This document shows positions 8,206-14,646 of a stretch of 17,215 bases of DNA, in pieces. Under the pieces are notes generated by a model, which made no database searches, had not been told where the DNA came from, and saw only the letters and a program-made list of their open reading frames with translations. The stretch's first letter is position 1. The number at the start of each line of letters is the position of its first letter. Source of the DNA: DAIOEK01 sp964648485 (GTDB taxonomy: Bacteria > Chloroflexota > Anaerolineae > Anaerolineales > Anaerolineaceae); NCBI GenBank assembly GCA_964648485.1, contig CAZYOF010000033.1:1-17215 (forward strand). The letters are read 5' to 3'. Made by a program: the position numbers and the translations under genes.

Positions 8206-9672
8206 TTAAGATCGATCTTGCAGGTATTGTTCGTGCCAGATTGATTCGGATAAGTTCTCGTATTGCTCGCCGTAGTGTTCCAACCCTTTCGCGTAATCCG
8301 GGTCAAGCAATGCTGCATGAGCGCTTTCATCGATCGGCTCCGGCTCATGTCTGGCGATTAACTGACTTAAGACAGTATGGTGATCTCGATTCAAACACGG
8401 CGCCAGCCAGTTACCTTTGCTTTGCATGTAACTTTCCTGCCAACCGCGGATGGCTGCAAAGAAAGGATTTGCCCAGACATCGTTCAAAGTGCCACCCTGT
8501 GCATAAATCTCCTTGACATTAACTGGAGAGTAAGGCACAAAAACACAGGGTGAAACATGACCGTTCCAATCGATATACAGGTATCCTCCGCCACGCGCAC
8601 GGCCGCCAGCGATACATCCATTGGAGAGTGTGCCGTGATTCCAGAAATCAGCCAGGAAAATTTTACGTTTTTTGACGATCTCCCATGAGCGCTTCCACAT
8701 CCAAAGCCGTTGCTCCGGAGTCGGCATCAGATCCAGGGTAAATGAACGACCGATAGGCATGTATTGGAAGATCCATCCATAAAAGGCTCCCTGCTGTTCG
8801 AAAAAGTAATCGATGAATTCTTCTGATAATATTTCTTCGACATTGTGCCTGGTGGCTGTCAAGGAAATCCCAAAAAATACGCCTGCTTTGCGTAACTGTT
8901 CCATGGCCGCCAGAATCTTATCAAATACGCCCACACCTCGCCGCTCATCGGTTCGCTCATGCCAACCTTCAACTGAAATAGCCGGGGTCACATTTCCTAA
9001 AGCAGCTATTCGCTGAGCAGTTTTTTCATCAATCAAGGTTCCATTGGTGTAGAACATGAATAATACGTCCGGATGTTTTTCTGCTGCATCTAGCAAGCCC
9101 TTTCCTTCAGATCGGTAAGCCAGCGGTTCTCCGCCGCTGATGACCAAGAATCTTACGCCCCACAGTGTTTTTGCCTCAGTGATAATGCTGTCAAAAGTGG
9201 ACCAATCCAACTTTTCTGCGGTGGGTCCGGCACTTGCATAACAACCTGTACATTGCAAATTGCAAGTCTTCCCGGGACTAATCGTCAACGTACTTGGAGG
9301 ATTCATTCCAAATTCCTGGGTGAAGCGAGCGATTGCTGATTGTTCCCCTCCCTGGACCAGGGCTCCATGAATCAGGTTGTGAGCAATAGAACGCAATGTT
9401 GCCTCAGATAATCTGCGGGCAAGTATCCGATCGAAGGTTTTTATGAAAGCATCTCCGAACAATGTCAGATCAGTCAATGTGCCAGGTGGAAGAGAAGATA
9501 ATAATGGGTTGGCAGGACGAATGCGGGAAGAAACAAATTTTCCTGTCTGTAATACGCCGTACCGCAAGGGTGCTGATTTTGAAAGGAGGGGGGATATTCC
9601 CACAGCAACATCCAGCCCCGCGTTGAAAGCCTTATTTTTTAAAAACCCATTTGTAAGTGAATTTGCAACCAT
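8206..9672 (-). CDS. radical SAM / SPASM-domain enzyme of unknown reaction
   Basis: This 488-residue protein has a 130-residue N-terminal extension followed by a radical SAM core. The cluster motif CNLQCTGC gives the CxxxCxxC cysteines 137, 141 and 144, followed by the SAM-binding SGGEP (179-183). The C-terminal part has further cysteines at 353, 376 and 426, with the GX4C spacing (GHVSPC) of a SPASM/twitch domain that would hold auxiliary iron-sulfur cluster(s). SPASM enzymes modify peptides, proteins, carbohydrates or, in distant relatives, lipids. No precursor peptide gene was seen nearby. A strong GGAGG lies 6 bases before the ATG at 9672. The UppS gene starts 14 bases after its stop, so a lipid-linked substrate is a reasonable but unproven guess. 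Confidence 0.9.
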   Translation of the reverse strand: MVANSLTNGFLKNKAFNAGLDVAVGISPLLSKSAPLRYGVLQTGKFVSSRIRPANPLLSSLPPGTLTDLTLFGDAFIKTFDRILARRLSEATLRSIAHNLIHGALVQGGEQSAIARFTQEFGMNPPSTLTISPGKTCNLQCTGCYASAGPTAEKLDWSTFDSIITEAKTLWGVRFLVISGGEPLAYRSEGKGLLDAAEKHPDVLFMFYTNGTLIDEKTAQRIAALGNVTPAISVEGWHERTDERRGVGVFDKILAAMEQLRKAGVFFGISLTATRHNVEEILSEEFIDYFFEQQGAFYGWIFQYMPIGRSFTLDLMPTPEQRLWMWKRSWEIVKKRKIFLADFWNHGTLSNGCIAGGRARGGGYLYIDWNGHVSPCVFVPYSPVNVKEIYAQGGTLNDVWANPFFAAIRGWQESYMQSKGNWLAPCLNRDHHTVLSQLIARHEPEPIDESAHAALLDPDYAKGLEHYGEQYENLSESIWHEQYLQDRS

Positions 9673-9758
9673 TTTCTACCTCCATGTAGATCGTTTGAGT
9701 GTGCGCATCTTCTGCTGGCTTATTTGATGCTCTTTACGAAATTAAACCCGGCCCAGGA

Positions 9759-9908
9759 TCATTTATTTCTCTTCCGCCAATCCAGATACCACGCCAGGAT
9801 AAGCGCCAAGCCGAAGAGAAGTAACAGGTATCCATATACGAAGGGATTGGTGACTGTTAGGTTTATGACATAACTCCAATGGTTTCGATTGTTTTCTTTC
9901 CAATCGTT
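9759..9908 (-). CDS. possible small membrane protein or displaced C-terminus of the phasin-like gene
   Basis: A frame ending in TGA at 9759-9761 encodes about 49 residues: a polar beginning (NDWKENNRNHW), then NPFVYGYLLLLFGLALILAW, a convincing single membrane helix, and a basic tail (DWRKRNK). It has no ATG, GTG or TTG. The frame stays open backwards into the phasin-like gene in the -1 phase for about 85 bases. A five-A run lies directly before the phasin stop (around 9912-9918). Three readings are possible. It could be a membrane tail joined to the phasin-like protein by frameshifting, a gene broken by a single-base indel, or a small protein with an unusual start. It fills most of the 235-base gap between the phasin-like and radical SAM genes. 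Confidence 0.35.
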   Translation of the reverse strand, partial: NDWKENNRNHWSYVINLTVTNPFVYGYLLLLFGLALILAWYLDWRKRNK

Positions 9909-10204
9909 TACTCTTTTTCTTGCCTGCCTAGAGTTTCTATCTTTGATGCCAAATCCTGTAGGTCTTGCTTCGTAACCGGGCCTAGTTCATCCAAGGTGCT
10001 CTTCACCTCGTCATGAATCAGTTTACGCAAGCTCTGGCGTTCTTCCTCGCCACGCTGAACCAGCCCTTCGACCCACTCTTTCGCTTCATCCCTATGAACC
10101 TCACCTCGATGGGTCAGGTCTTCCACGATCTTTTGGGCTTTCTCATGGGTCATTGAGAGAATGCCGATTCCTGCCAAAAGACTTTGTTCAAACAAGGTAC
10201 GCAT
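9908..10204 (-). CDS. phasin-like / PHA synthesis regulator-type coiled-coil protein
   Basis: The 98-residue product opens with a short hydrophobic segment (LFEQSLLAGIGILSM) and continues as a charged heptad-like helix (HEKAQKIVEDLTHRGEVHRD, then EAKEWVEGLVQRG). It ends in a second short helix rich in Asp, Gln and Lys. This is the pattern of the small phasin family / polyhydroxyalkanoate synthesis regulator proteins that bind lipid or polymer surfaces. A strong AGGAGGT lies 4 bases before the ATG at 10204. The gene starts 18 bases after the DegV stop, so the two are surely one transcript. No PHA synthase is present, so a role with membrane lipid or fatty acid is as likely as one with polymer granules. 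A possible membrane tail lies in another frame at its 3' end. Confidence 0.75.
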   Translation of the reverse strand: MRTLFEQSLLAGIGILSMTHEKAQKIVEDLTHRGEVHRDEAKEWVEGLVQRGEEERQSLRKLIHDEVKSTLDELGPVTKQDLQDLASKIETLGRQEKE

Positions 10205-10222
10205 ATCAACCTCCTTTTCGGG

Positions 10223-11074
10223 TTATTGATCTTCTGCATACAAGGCAATGCCGATCATTCCCGGCCCCACGTGGACGCCGATGGCCGGGCTGAGTTCCAA
10301 AGTAAATACTTCTTTGCATTGGAGATGGCGAGTAATTTGATCGCGAAAATCTTGAGCGATCTGTGGCGCATTCGCGTGGATGACACCGAGATGGAGAGGA
10401 TGCCCATTGGCTTTCTCTTCCGCCAGAGCCGTTAATCGTTGTAAAGCCTTACCTTTAGTTCGTGCACGTTCCAAGGCATCGAGCTTCCCATCCAAATCGA
10501 AGTACAAGATGGGCTTGATGTTGAGCACCGTGCCCAGATAGCGGGAAGCCCCGCCTATCCGCCCGCCGCGATGTAAATATTCCAAAGTATCCACTGCAAA
10601 AAACAAATGCATGTGTTGAACAACAGCATCTGCTGCCTGACGTACTTCCTGAAGCGATTTCCCTTGTGCCGCTGTTCGAGCCGCTGCCAGCACAACCAAC
10701 GCCTGTCCGGCCGATGTGACGCGGGTATCTACAATCTCTACCGGTACGCGGGAAAACTGGTGCGCGGCAGCCTGAGCCGATGCCACCGTACCGCTTATTC
10801 CGGAGGAAATCAGCGGAACGACAATGCCATCCGCTTGATCGGCCAGGCTTTCGAAAGCCTGGAGAAAATCCTGGATAGACGGCTGCGAGGTAGTGGGAAG
10901 GGATTTGCTATGAGCCAACCGCGTATAGAACTCGTTAGGCGCGATATCTACGCCATCGAGTGTGGTCACGTTTAACCAATGAATCTTAAGAGGAATCACC
11001 CGAATGTTATATTGCTCAATCCACTCCACTGGAAGATTTGCTGTACTGTCTGTCAAAATTGCAATCTTGGTCAT
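10223..11074 (-). CDS. DegV family (fatty-acid-binding, FakB-like) protein, second copy
   Basis: The 283-residue protein has canonical DegV signatures. These are LTDSTANLP (7-15), TTSQPSIQDF (61-70), the fatty-acid pocket SSGISGTVASAQ (90-101), VEIVDTRVTSAGQ, LEYLHRGGRIGGASRYLG, LNIKPIL and a C-terminal GVHVGPGMIGIAL. It is expected to bind a long-chain fatty acid in the cytoplasm for transfer to a kinase or other partner. The ATG at 11074 has TTGGAG upstream. Just ahead of that lies a half copy of the palindrome found at the regulator promoter (11086-11097), so regulation by the neighbouring winged-helix protein is likely. It stands between that regulator (43 bases before) and the phasin-like gene (18 bases after). 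It is clearly diverged in sequence from the DegV protein at 193-1044. Confidence 0.94.
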   Translation of the reverse strand: MTKIAILTDSTANLPVEWIEQYNIRVIPLKIHWLNVTTLDGVDIAPNEFYTRLAHSKSLPTTSQPSIQDFLQAFESLADQADGIVVPLISSGISGTVASAQAAAHQFSRVPVEIVDTRVTSAGQALVVLAAARTAAQGKSLQEVRQAADAVVQHMHLFFAVDTLEYLHRGGRIGGASRYLGTVLNIKPILYFDLDGKLDALERARTKGKALQRLTALAEEKANGHPLHLGVIHANAPQIAQDFRDQITRHLQCKEVFTLELSPAIGVHVGPGMIGIALYAEDQ

Positions 11075-11085
11075 TGAATCTCCAA

Positions 11086-11123
11086 TCCGAAAATAACGAA
11101 AATATTAGTTAAAAAAATTAACT
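11086..11123. promoter_or_regulatory. half operator plus short inverted repeat before degV
   Basis: TCCGAAAATAAC (11086-11097) is identical to one arm, centre and flank of the 17-bp palindrome at the regulator promoter, but the other arm is not kept (only about 3 of 8 bases match). Next to it, AGTTAA (11107-11112) and TTAACT (11118-11123) form an inverted repeat that spans the regulator stop codon. It could act as an operator part or as a weak hairpin. No good -35/-10 pair is visible, so degV is probably read from the regulator promoter. Confidence 0.5.
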
Positions 11124-11828
11124 TGATAAAATGTGAACGACCTCGCGCGTGAACTCACCCAACTTTTGTCGGCTCTCTTCATCCAATTGCGCGATTGCAT
11201 CTTCGTATCGGCTGAAATGAGAAAGCAGAATGGACGAATAACGGCGATTGGCGTGTTCCATTACAGAGACCAACATAGCGATCCCACTCATCACACTTAG
11301 ACCAATTTTCTGAGGTAACCCAATCTGTTGTAGGCGTTTCAACAATGCATGAATTTCAGGAGCATCCTGGATCGTCGTTAGCATTAAGATCACGGCAGTA
11401 ATTAGTTCTGTAACAAAAATTAACAGGGAACGCCTCTCCGGGATACGTAGTAGAAGATTTGAAAGCAGATCTTCGTAACCTCCAGCTTTTCCTTCTCGTA
11501 GCTGTTGTAAGATTTGTTCTTTGACAACCTGCCAATTCTCTAAATCGGCAGGATTGCCAGCCAATACGTTGACCAAATTATTGGCTTCCTGGGTCGGAAA
11601 AAAGTGGACAACTGAACGACCTGGACCGTGTTGATCCGGATTCGTCTGGTACTCGGCGCGTACAAGCCCCTTTTCTTCCAGCAAGCGCAACATCTCATAC
11701 GTCGTAACTTTTCCGATGCCCAGACGTTCGGCAACGGCCACGTAATGCACAGAATGTTCCATTTCCCGGTAGATATCCAGGAATTGGCTCAAAAATTGTT
11801 GTTGGCGGTGAGTAAGTTTCTTTTTCAT
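11118..11828 (-). CDS. winged-helix transcriptional regulator with a hydrophobic sensing-type C-terminus
   Basis: The 236-residue protein begins with a winged helix-turn-helix domain (about 1-70). It shows LTHRQQQFLSQFLDIYREM, then the HTH core VAVAERLGIGKVTTYEMLRLLEEKGLV and a wing (EYQTNPDQHGPGRSVVHFF). The C-terminal part contains long hydrophobic helices (LLIFVTELITAVILMLTTI; IGLSVMSGIAMLVSVM). These could line a ligand pocket or touch the membrane. No named family is recognised with certainty. The promoter is immediately upstream, and the palindrome TTATTTTCCGAAAATAA ends one base from the start codon, so autoregulation is likely. The Shine-Dalgarno is only GGA, inside the palindrome. 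Linkage to DegV and a phasin-like protein suggests an acyl or prenyl lipid as effector, which is inference. A decayed copy of its 5' end lies at about 12967-13016. Confidence 0.8.
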   Translation of the reverse strand: MKKKLTHRQQQFLSQFLDIYREMEHSVHYVAVAERLGIGKVTTYEMLRLLEEKGLVRAEYQTNPDQHGPGRSVVHFFPTQEANNLVNVLAGNPADLENWQVVKEQILQQLREGKAGGYEDLLSNLLLRIPERRSLLIFVTELITAVILMLTTIQDAPEIHALLKRLQQIGLPQKIGLSVMSGIAMLVSVMEHANRRYSSILLSHFSRYEDAIAQLDEESRQKLGEFTREVVHILSS

Positions 11829-11882
11829 TTATTTTCCGAAAATAACTAATTAATTGTATCTTACTTATTTGAATCTTGTCAA
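11829..11882 (-). promoter_or_regulatory. promoter and perfect palindromic operator of the regulator gene
   Basis: On the minus strand, TTGACA (11877-11882) and TACAAT (11853-11858) are separated by 18 bases, a good sigma-70-type promoter. Downstream, TTATTTTC-C-GAAAATAA (11829-11845) is a perfect 8+1+8 palindrome. It overlaps the expected transcription start and the leader up to the ATG at 11828, as expected for autorepression. It would also place the only Shine-Dalgarno-like bases inside the palindrome. Confidence 0.75.
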
Positions 11883-11900
11883 GAGCACGAATAGTAATGG

Positions 11901-12830
11901 TTAAATGAGTAAGCGAAATGCGGCCAGCCATGGAAGAACGTGCTGTGTAGCCCATGGCCAGGAAAAATGGCTACCCAATGCAATAGCTGCAGCATATTCT
12001 AGCGGTTTTTGAAAGGACTCCTGCATGGCGATTCCATTCTGGTTCCGACGAATTCGGATGACCGCAGGGAGGATAAAGATAAGCGAAAGTGCAAAAACAA
12101 GCCATAAGACCCAAAAGGTAAACAAACGGATGACAAAGGCTGTCATAATCACTGAAATTACTGCCAAAACCATCATTGCACCCATTAACCTGGTGGTAAC
12201 CTTGGGTCCCAACACTGCAGCAGTATGTTTGAGGCCCGCTTTTAAATCCCCGTCCAGGTCACGCATTTCATTAAACATCTCCCCATAACAGCTGATGCAG
12301 AAAATAAAAAGAAAGGGAAATATCCAGTGCACGAAAGGGGCTGGGTCAAAAGCAAAATACCCAGTGAGGAACTGTAATCCGGAAAGCATAAAGCCATGTG
12401 TGAAAAAGTCAACAAAAGCGATATTCTTCAGGCGAACCGGTTTCCAAGAATACAAGAAACTGATCAAAAGAGTGATCATACCCAACAAGAAGGTTGTTTT
12501 CCCCAGAGTGGAATATACGAGTGCGGATCCAGCTGCCACACCAAAACTCATCAACCGGGCAGTAAAAGGGGATAAATCGCGCGCGGCGACTGGGTTCCGT
12601 CGGCATTTATGAGGAGTTAATGCGTCATCTTCAGCATCTTCAACATCATTAATCATGAAAGCAAAGGCTACAGCCAGCCAATTTGCTAATAGAACTCCAA
12701 TCAGTTTCCATCCAAACGAACCATTGCTTGCAGCAGTAGCACCCAACAGGGTGGTTACAGTGACAAAAGCCAGGTACTCCTTGAACCTTGTTAATCGGAT
12801 GCTGCCGTTTATCGTACGTCTGATTTGCAT
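11901..12830 (-). CDS. UbiA-family prenyltransferase
   Basis: UbiA enzymes are intramembrane prenyltransferases that join a polyprenyl diphosphate to an aromatic or glycerol-phosphate acceptor. The 309-residue protein has the first aspartate-rich motif NDVEDAEDD (61-69), YSWKPVRLK (127-135) and the second motif NEMRDLDGD (187-195), with about eight to nine hydrophobic helices between and after them. All metal-binding aspartates are present. The acceptor is not clear from sequence: quinone, heme, (bacterio)chlorophyll-type and digeranylgeranylglyceryl-phosphate-type members look alike at this level. AGAGG lies 5 bases before the ATG at 12830. Its upstream region carries a diverged copy of the regulator promoter and operator. 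It would use prenyl diphosphates, which links it functionally to the cis-prenyltransferase at 7469-8191. Confidence 0.92.
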   Translation of the reverse strand: MQIRRTINGSIRLTRFKEYLAFVTVTTLLGATAASNGSFGWKLIGVLLANWLAVAFAFMINDVEDAEDDALTPHKCRRNPVAARDLSPFTARLMSFGVAAGSALVYSTLGKTTFLLGMITLLISFLYSWKPVRLKNIAFVDFFTHGFMLSGLQFLTGYFAFDPAPFVHWIFPFLFIFCISCYGEMFNEMRDLDGDLKAGLKHTAAVLGPKVTTRLMGAMMVLAVISVIMTAFVIRLFTFWVLWLVFALSLIFILPAVIRIRRNQNGIAMQESFQKPLEYAAAIALGSHFSWPWATQHVLPWLAAFRLLI

Positions 12831-12966
12831 GATGCCTCTTGTATGTGGAGAGCTTTTTCGAGTTCAATATTGCTTCGATTAAATCTTACTATAATTACAT
12901 ACTATGTCGCATTTCCGATATTTAGGTTTTCAATTCGTCATGTAATAAACAGTATGATTTAATTCT

Positions 12967-13016
12967 GGCAAAAATGGCCAAAAATTGTAGTTTGCGGTGA
13001 GTATGTTTCCTTTACG
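12967..13016 (-). pseudogene. decayed 5' end of a second copy of the winged-helix regulator gene
   Basis: The DNA corresponding to the first codons of the regulator at 11828 is recognisable here. The block ACT CAC CGC ... CAA TTT TTG matches the regulator residues THRQQQFL (here THRKLQFL). The start codon has become ACG, and the next codon is TAA, so nothing can be made from it. Similarity fades after about 17 codons. A 30-base stretch (12980-13009 against 11791-11820) matches at 27 positions. The upstream promoter region is conserved as well (see the next feature). The remainder of the gene is gone and is replaced by unrecognised AT-rich DNA before ubiA (12831-12966). Confidence 0.65.
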
Positions 13017-13070
13017 TTAAATTCCGAAAATAACGAATTTATTATAACTCATTGGTTTGTTTCTTGTCAA
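13017..13070 (-). promoter_or_regulatory. duplicated promoter and operator ahead of ubiA
   Basis: TTGACA (13065-13070) and TATAAT (13041-13046) are both exact consensus, with the same 18-base spacing as at the regulator promoter. The palindrome TTAAATTC-C-GAAAATAA (13017-13033) sits in the same relative place, with one arm intact and 6 of 8 bases kept in the other. It would drive ubiA (start at 12830) with a leader of roughly 200 bases through the decayed regulator copy. The promoter and operator are better preserved than the coding remnant, which suggests they are still used. Confidence 0.7.
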
Positions 13071-13092
13071 TGAAACGAATAGCCATGCTGCG

Positions 13093-13116
13093 AATTAACT
13101 CAACGGCAAGTTAATT
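13093..13116. terminator. 8-bp inverted repeat across the ATPase stop codon
   Basis: AATTAACT (13093-13100) and AGTTAATT (13109-13116) form a perfect 8-bp stem with an 8-base loop, overlapping the TAA stop at 13111-13113. No U tract follows on the minus strand, so intrinsic termination would be weak. It could instead protect the 3' end of the transcript. Confidence 0.3.
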
Positions 13117-14520
13117 ATTGTCCATAAATGATTCTATCGTAAACAATCGGATGCCATCGCTCTTGGCTCTATCTTCCAGGTCAGGGGTAAAGCCGTTGCG
13201 AGCAAAGATGGCGAATTGAACTTTGTTGATTTCATGGTCTTTCGTTAAGACCTCAACTTTTTTCTTGAGATCATCCAAAACACTCGTACCAACCGGATGA
13301 ACTGTCCATTTACACTCTCCCACTAAGGCGATCTTCTCGGAAAGGTTGACCGCGAGAACATCAATCTCCGCGTCCCGATTCCACCATCCCCCGATCCGCT
13401 CAGGGAAAAAGTCCAATTGGCCTGTTTGCGCTAGACGCCCGGTGAATGTTATCGCTGCTTCCTCAAATGCAGTGGCGACAAAATGATCCAAATCTGGCTC
13501 GATCCGCTGCTGAAGGATCGCATCCGCTAATCCAAGATCAAGACTGCTTTGATTGGGATGAACATAGCGAAACCAGAAACGCAGGAAATGGTCGTCAATA
13601 TGGTAAATTCCCTTTTTACTCTTTTCCGGTTGCGTTTCAGTGGCCGGCACACGCCTGGTGATTAACCTCATTTGCTGTAGAATGTCCAGATAGCGGGCAA
13701 CAGTGGTTACATCCCCTATACCAGCGCCTTGCGCAATCTCGTTCAAACGCGTCCGACCTTGCGCGATTGCCCTCAACAAGGAAAAATAATTACGCGGTTC
13801 TCTCAATTCTTCCATAAGAAGTAAACGTGGTTCGTTGAACAACGTGCCGCTTTGCGCATCTAAAATATGTTGCCGGATATTGGCAAAAACATCCTGGCTG
13901 TCCTGGAACGTGCGCAAATAATAGGGCATTCCCCCAACAACTGCCCAGGTGAGGAATTTTTCTTCGGCAGAATAACTTGGAAAAAACAACGCAGAGGAAG
14001 CCAGATCCATGGGCCGTAAAAGAGTGCTTGCTGTCCTGCGGCCATACAGAGGAGCCTGATAACCGAGCACTTCTGTTTCCATCATGCCAATGTATGAGCC
14101 ACACAACACCATCATGATCTGTGTATTTTTGAGTGTTTCGTCCCATACCTTTTGCAAGATGGATGGAATGGCTTTGTTTCCGCTGATTAAATAAGTAAAT
14201 TCATCTAAAACAATGATCGGTTTGGGTTGTCCGGGGAGTTCGCCTAGCGCCCGCAATGCTGCTTCCCAGGAAGGGAATGTAAATCCTGAGGGAACATCTG
14301 CATGGGTGAAACCGTACACCTGTTGAGAGAATGTGGCTAATTGCTCTGAATCACTGCTCAAGGTGGCTATAAAAAAGATGTGCGGTTTATCTGCGCAAAA
14401 TGCATGTAGCAGTTCCGTTTTTCCGACTCGCCGACGACCGTAGAGGACGAATAGTTCTGCCTGATTGGATCGGTAACGTTGGCCTAATAATTCAAGCTCG
14501 GTCTTTCGGTCGATGAACAT
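13111..14520 (-). CDS. AAA/STAND-type ATPase with winged helix and DUF234 nuclease-like C-terminus
   Basis: The 469-residue protein follows the archaeal-ATPase/DUF234 plan. It has Walker A GRRRVGKT (28-35), Walker B IIVLDE (102-107), a sensor-like VLCGSYIG (138-145), a LRPMDLASS segment, and a winged helix at about 250-315 (LNEIAQGAGIGDVTTVARYLDIL, HIDDHFLRFWFRYV). A C-terminal domain carries EIDVLAV and GECKW (D387, E402, K404), matching the D-ExK spacing of PD-(D/E)XK nuclease folds. Such proteins occur singly or in families in archaea and deep-branching bacteria; their biological role is not established, and defence or mobile-element links are only suggested. A strong GGAGG is 6 bases before the ATG at 14520. 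The region upstream has a tandem 15-bp repeat (14555-14584). Confidence 0.88.
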   Translation of the reverse strand: MFIDRKTELELLGQRYRSNQAELFVLYGRRRVGKTELLHAFCADKPHIFFIATLSSDSEQLATFSQQVYGFTHADVPSGFTFPSWEAALRALGELPGQPKPIIVLDEFTYLISGNKAIPSILQKVWDETLKNTQIMMVLCGSYIGMMETEVLGYQAPLYGRRTASTLLRPMDLASSALFFPSYSAEEKFLTWAVVGGMPYYLRTFQDSQDVFANIRQHILDAQSGTLFNEPRLLLMEELREPRNYFSLLRAIAQGRTRLNEIAQGAGIGDVTTVARYLDILQQMRLITRRVPATETQPEKSKKGIYHIDDHFLRFWFRYVHPNQSSLDLGLADAILQQRIEPDLDHFVATAFEEAAITFTGRLAQTGQLDFFPERIGGWWNRDAEIDVLAVNLSEKIALVGECKWTVHPVGTSVLDDLKKKVEVLTKDHEINKVQFAIFARNGFTPDLEDRAKSDGIRLFTIESFMDNN

Positions 14521-14554
14521 GGTTTCCTCCGCTAGAAGGGCGTTGTTATAATAC

Positions 14555-14588
14555 TAATCGCAATTATTATAATCGTAATTAGTATAAT
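14555..14588. repeat. two tandem 15-bp boxes in the ATPase promoter region
   Basis: TAATCGCAATTATTA (14555-14569) and TAATCGTAATTAGTA (14570-14584) differ at two of 15 positions, and a third copy begins with TAAT (14585-14588). Each contains a near-palindrome TAAT-N4-ATTA, and the whole block is also roughly palindromic. TATAAT-like -10 hexamers for the gene starting at 14520 fall inside the boxes, so this is a probable operator array overlapping the promoter. No clear -35 was found. Confidence 0.6.
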
Positions 14589-14646
14589 TTACTACCGCTA
14601 TTTTCAATCCGTTTACCTACTTAGGCTATTTCACAATAAACAATTT

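Noticed and set aside
11107..11123. AGTTAA-T5-TTAACT as an intrinsic terminator after the regulator gene
   Set aside because: The stem is 6 weak pairs, and the following degV has no promoter of its own, so read-through is expected; it is kept only as part of the regulatory region.
12831..12960. A second, closer promoter for ubiA
   Set aside because: TTGAAA and TATAAT-like words are present, but none have 16-18 base spacing.
13790..14146. 118-codon minus-strand frame
   Set aside because: It overlaps the 13111-14520 ATPase in another phase with no ribosome site and no recognisable domain.
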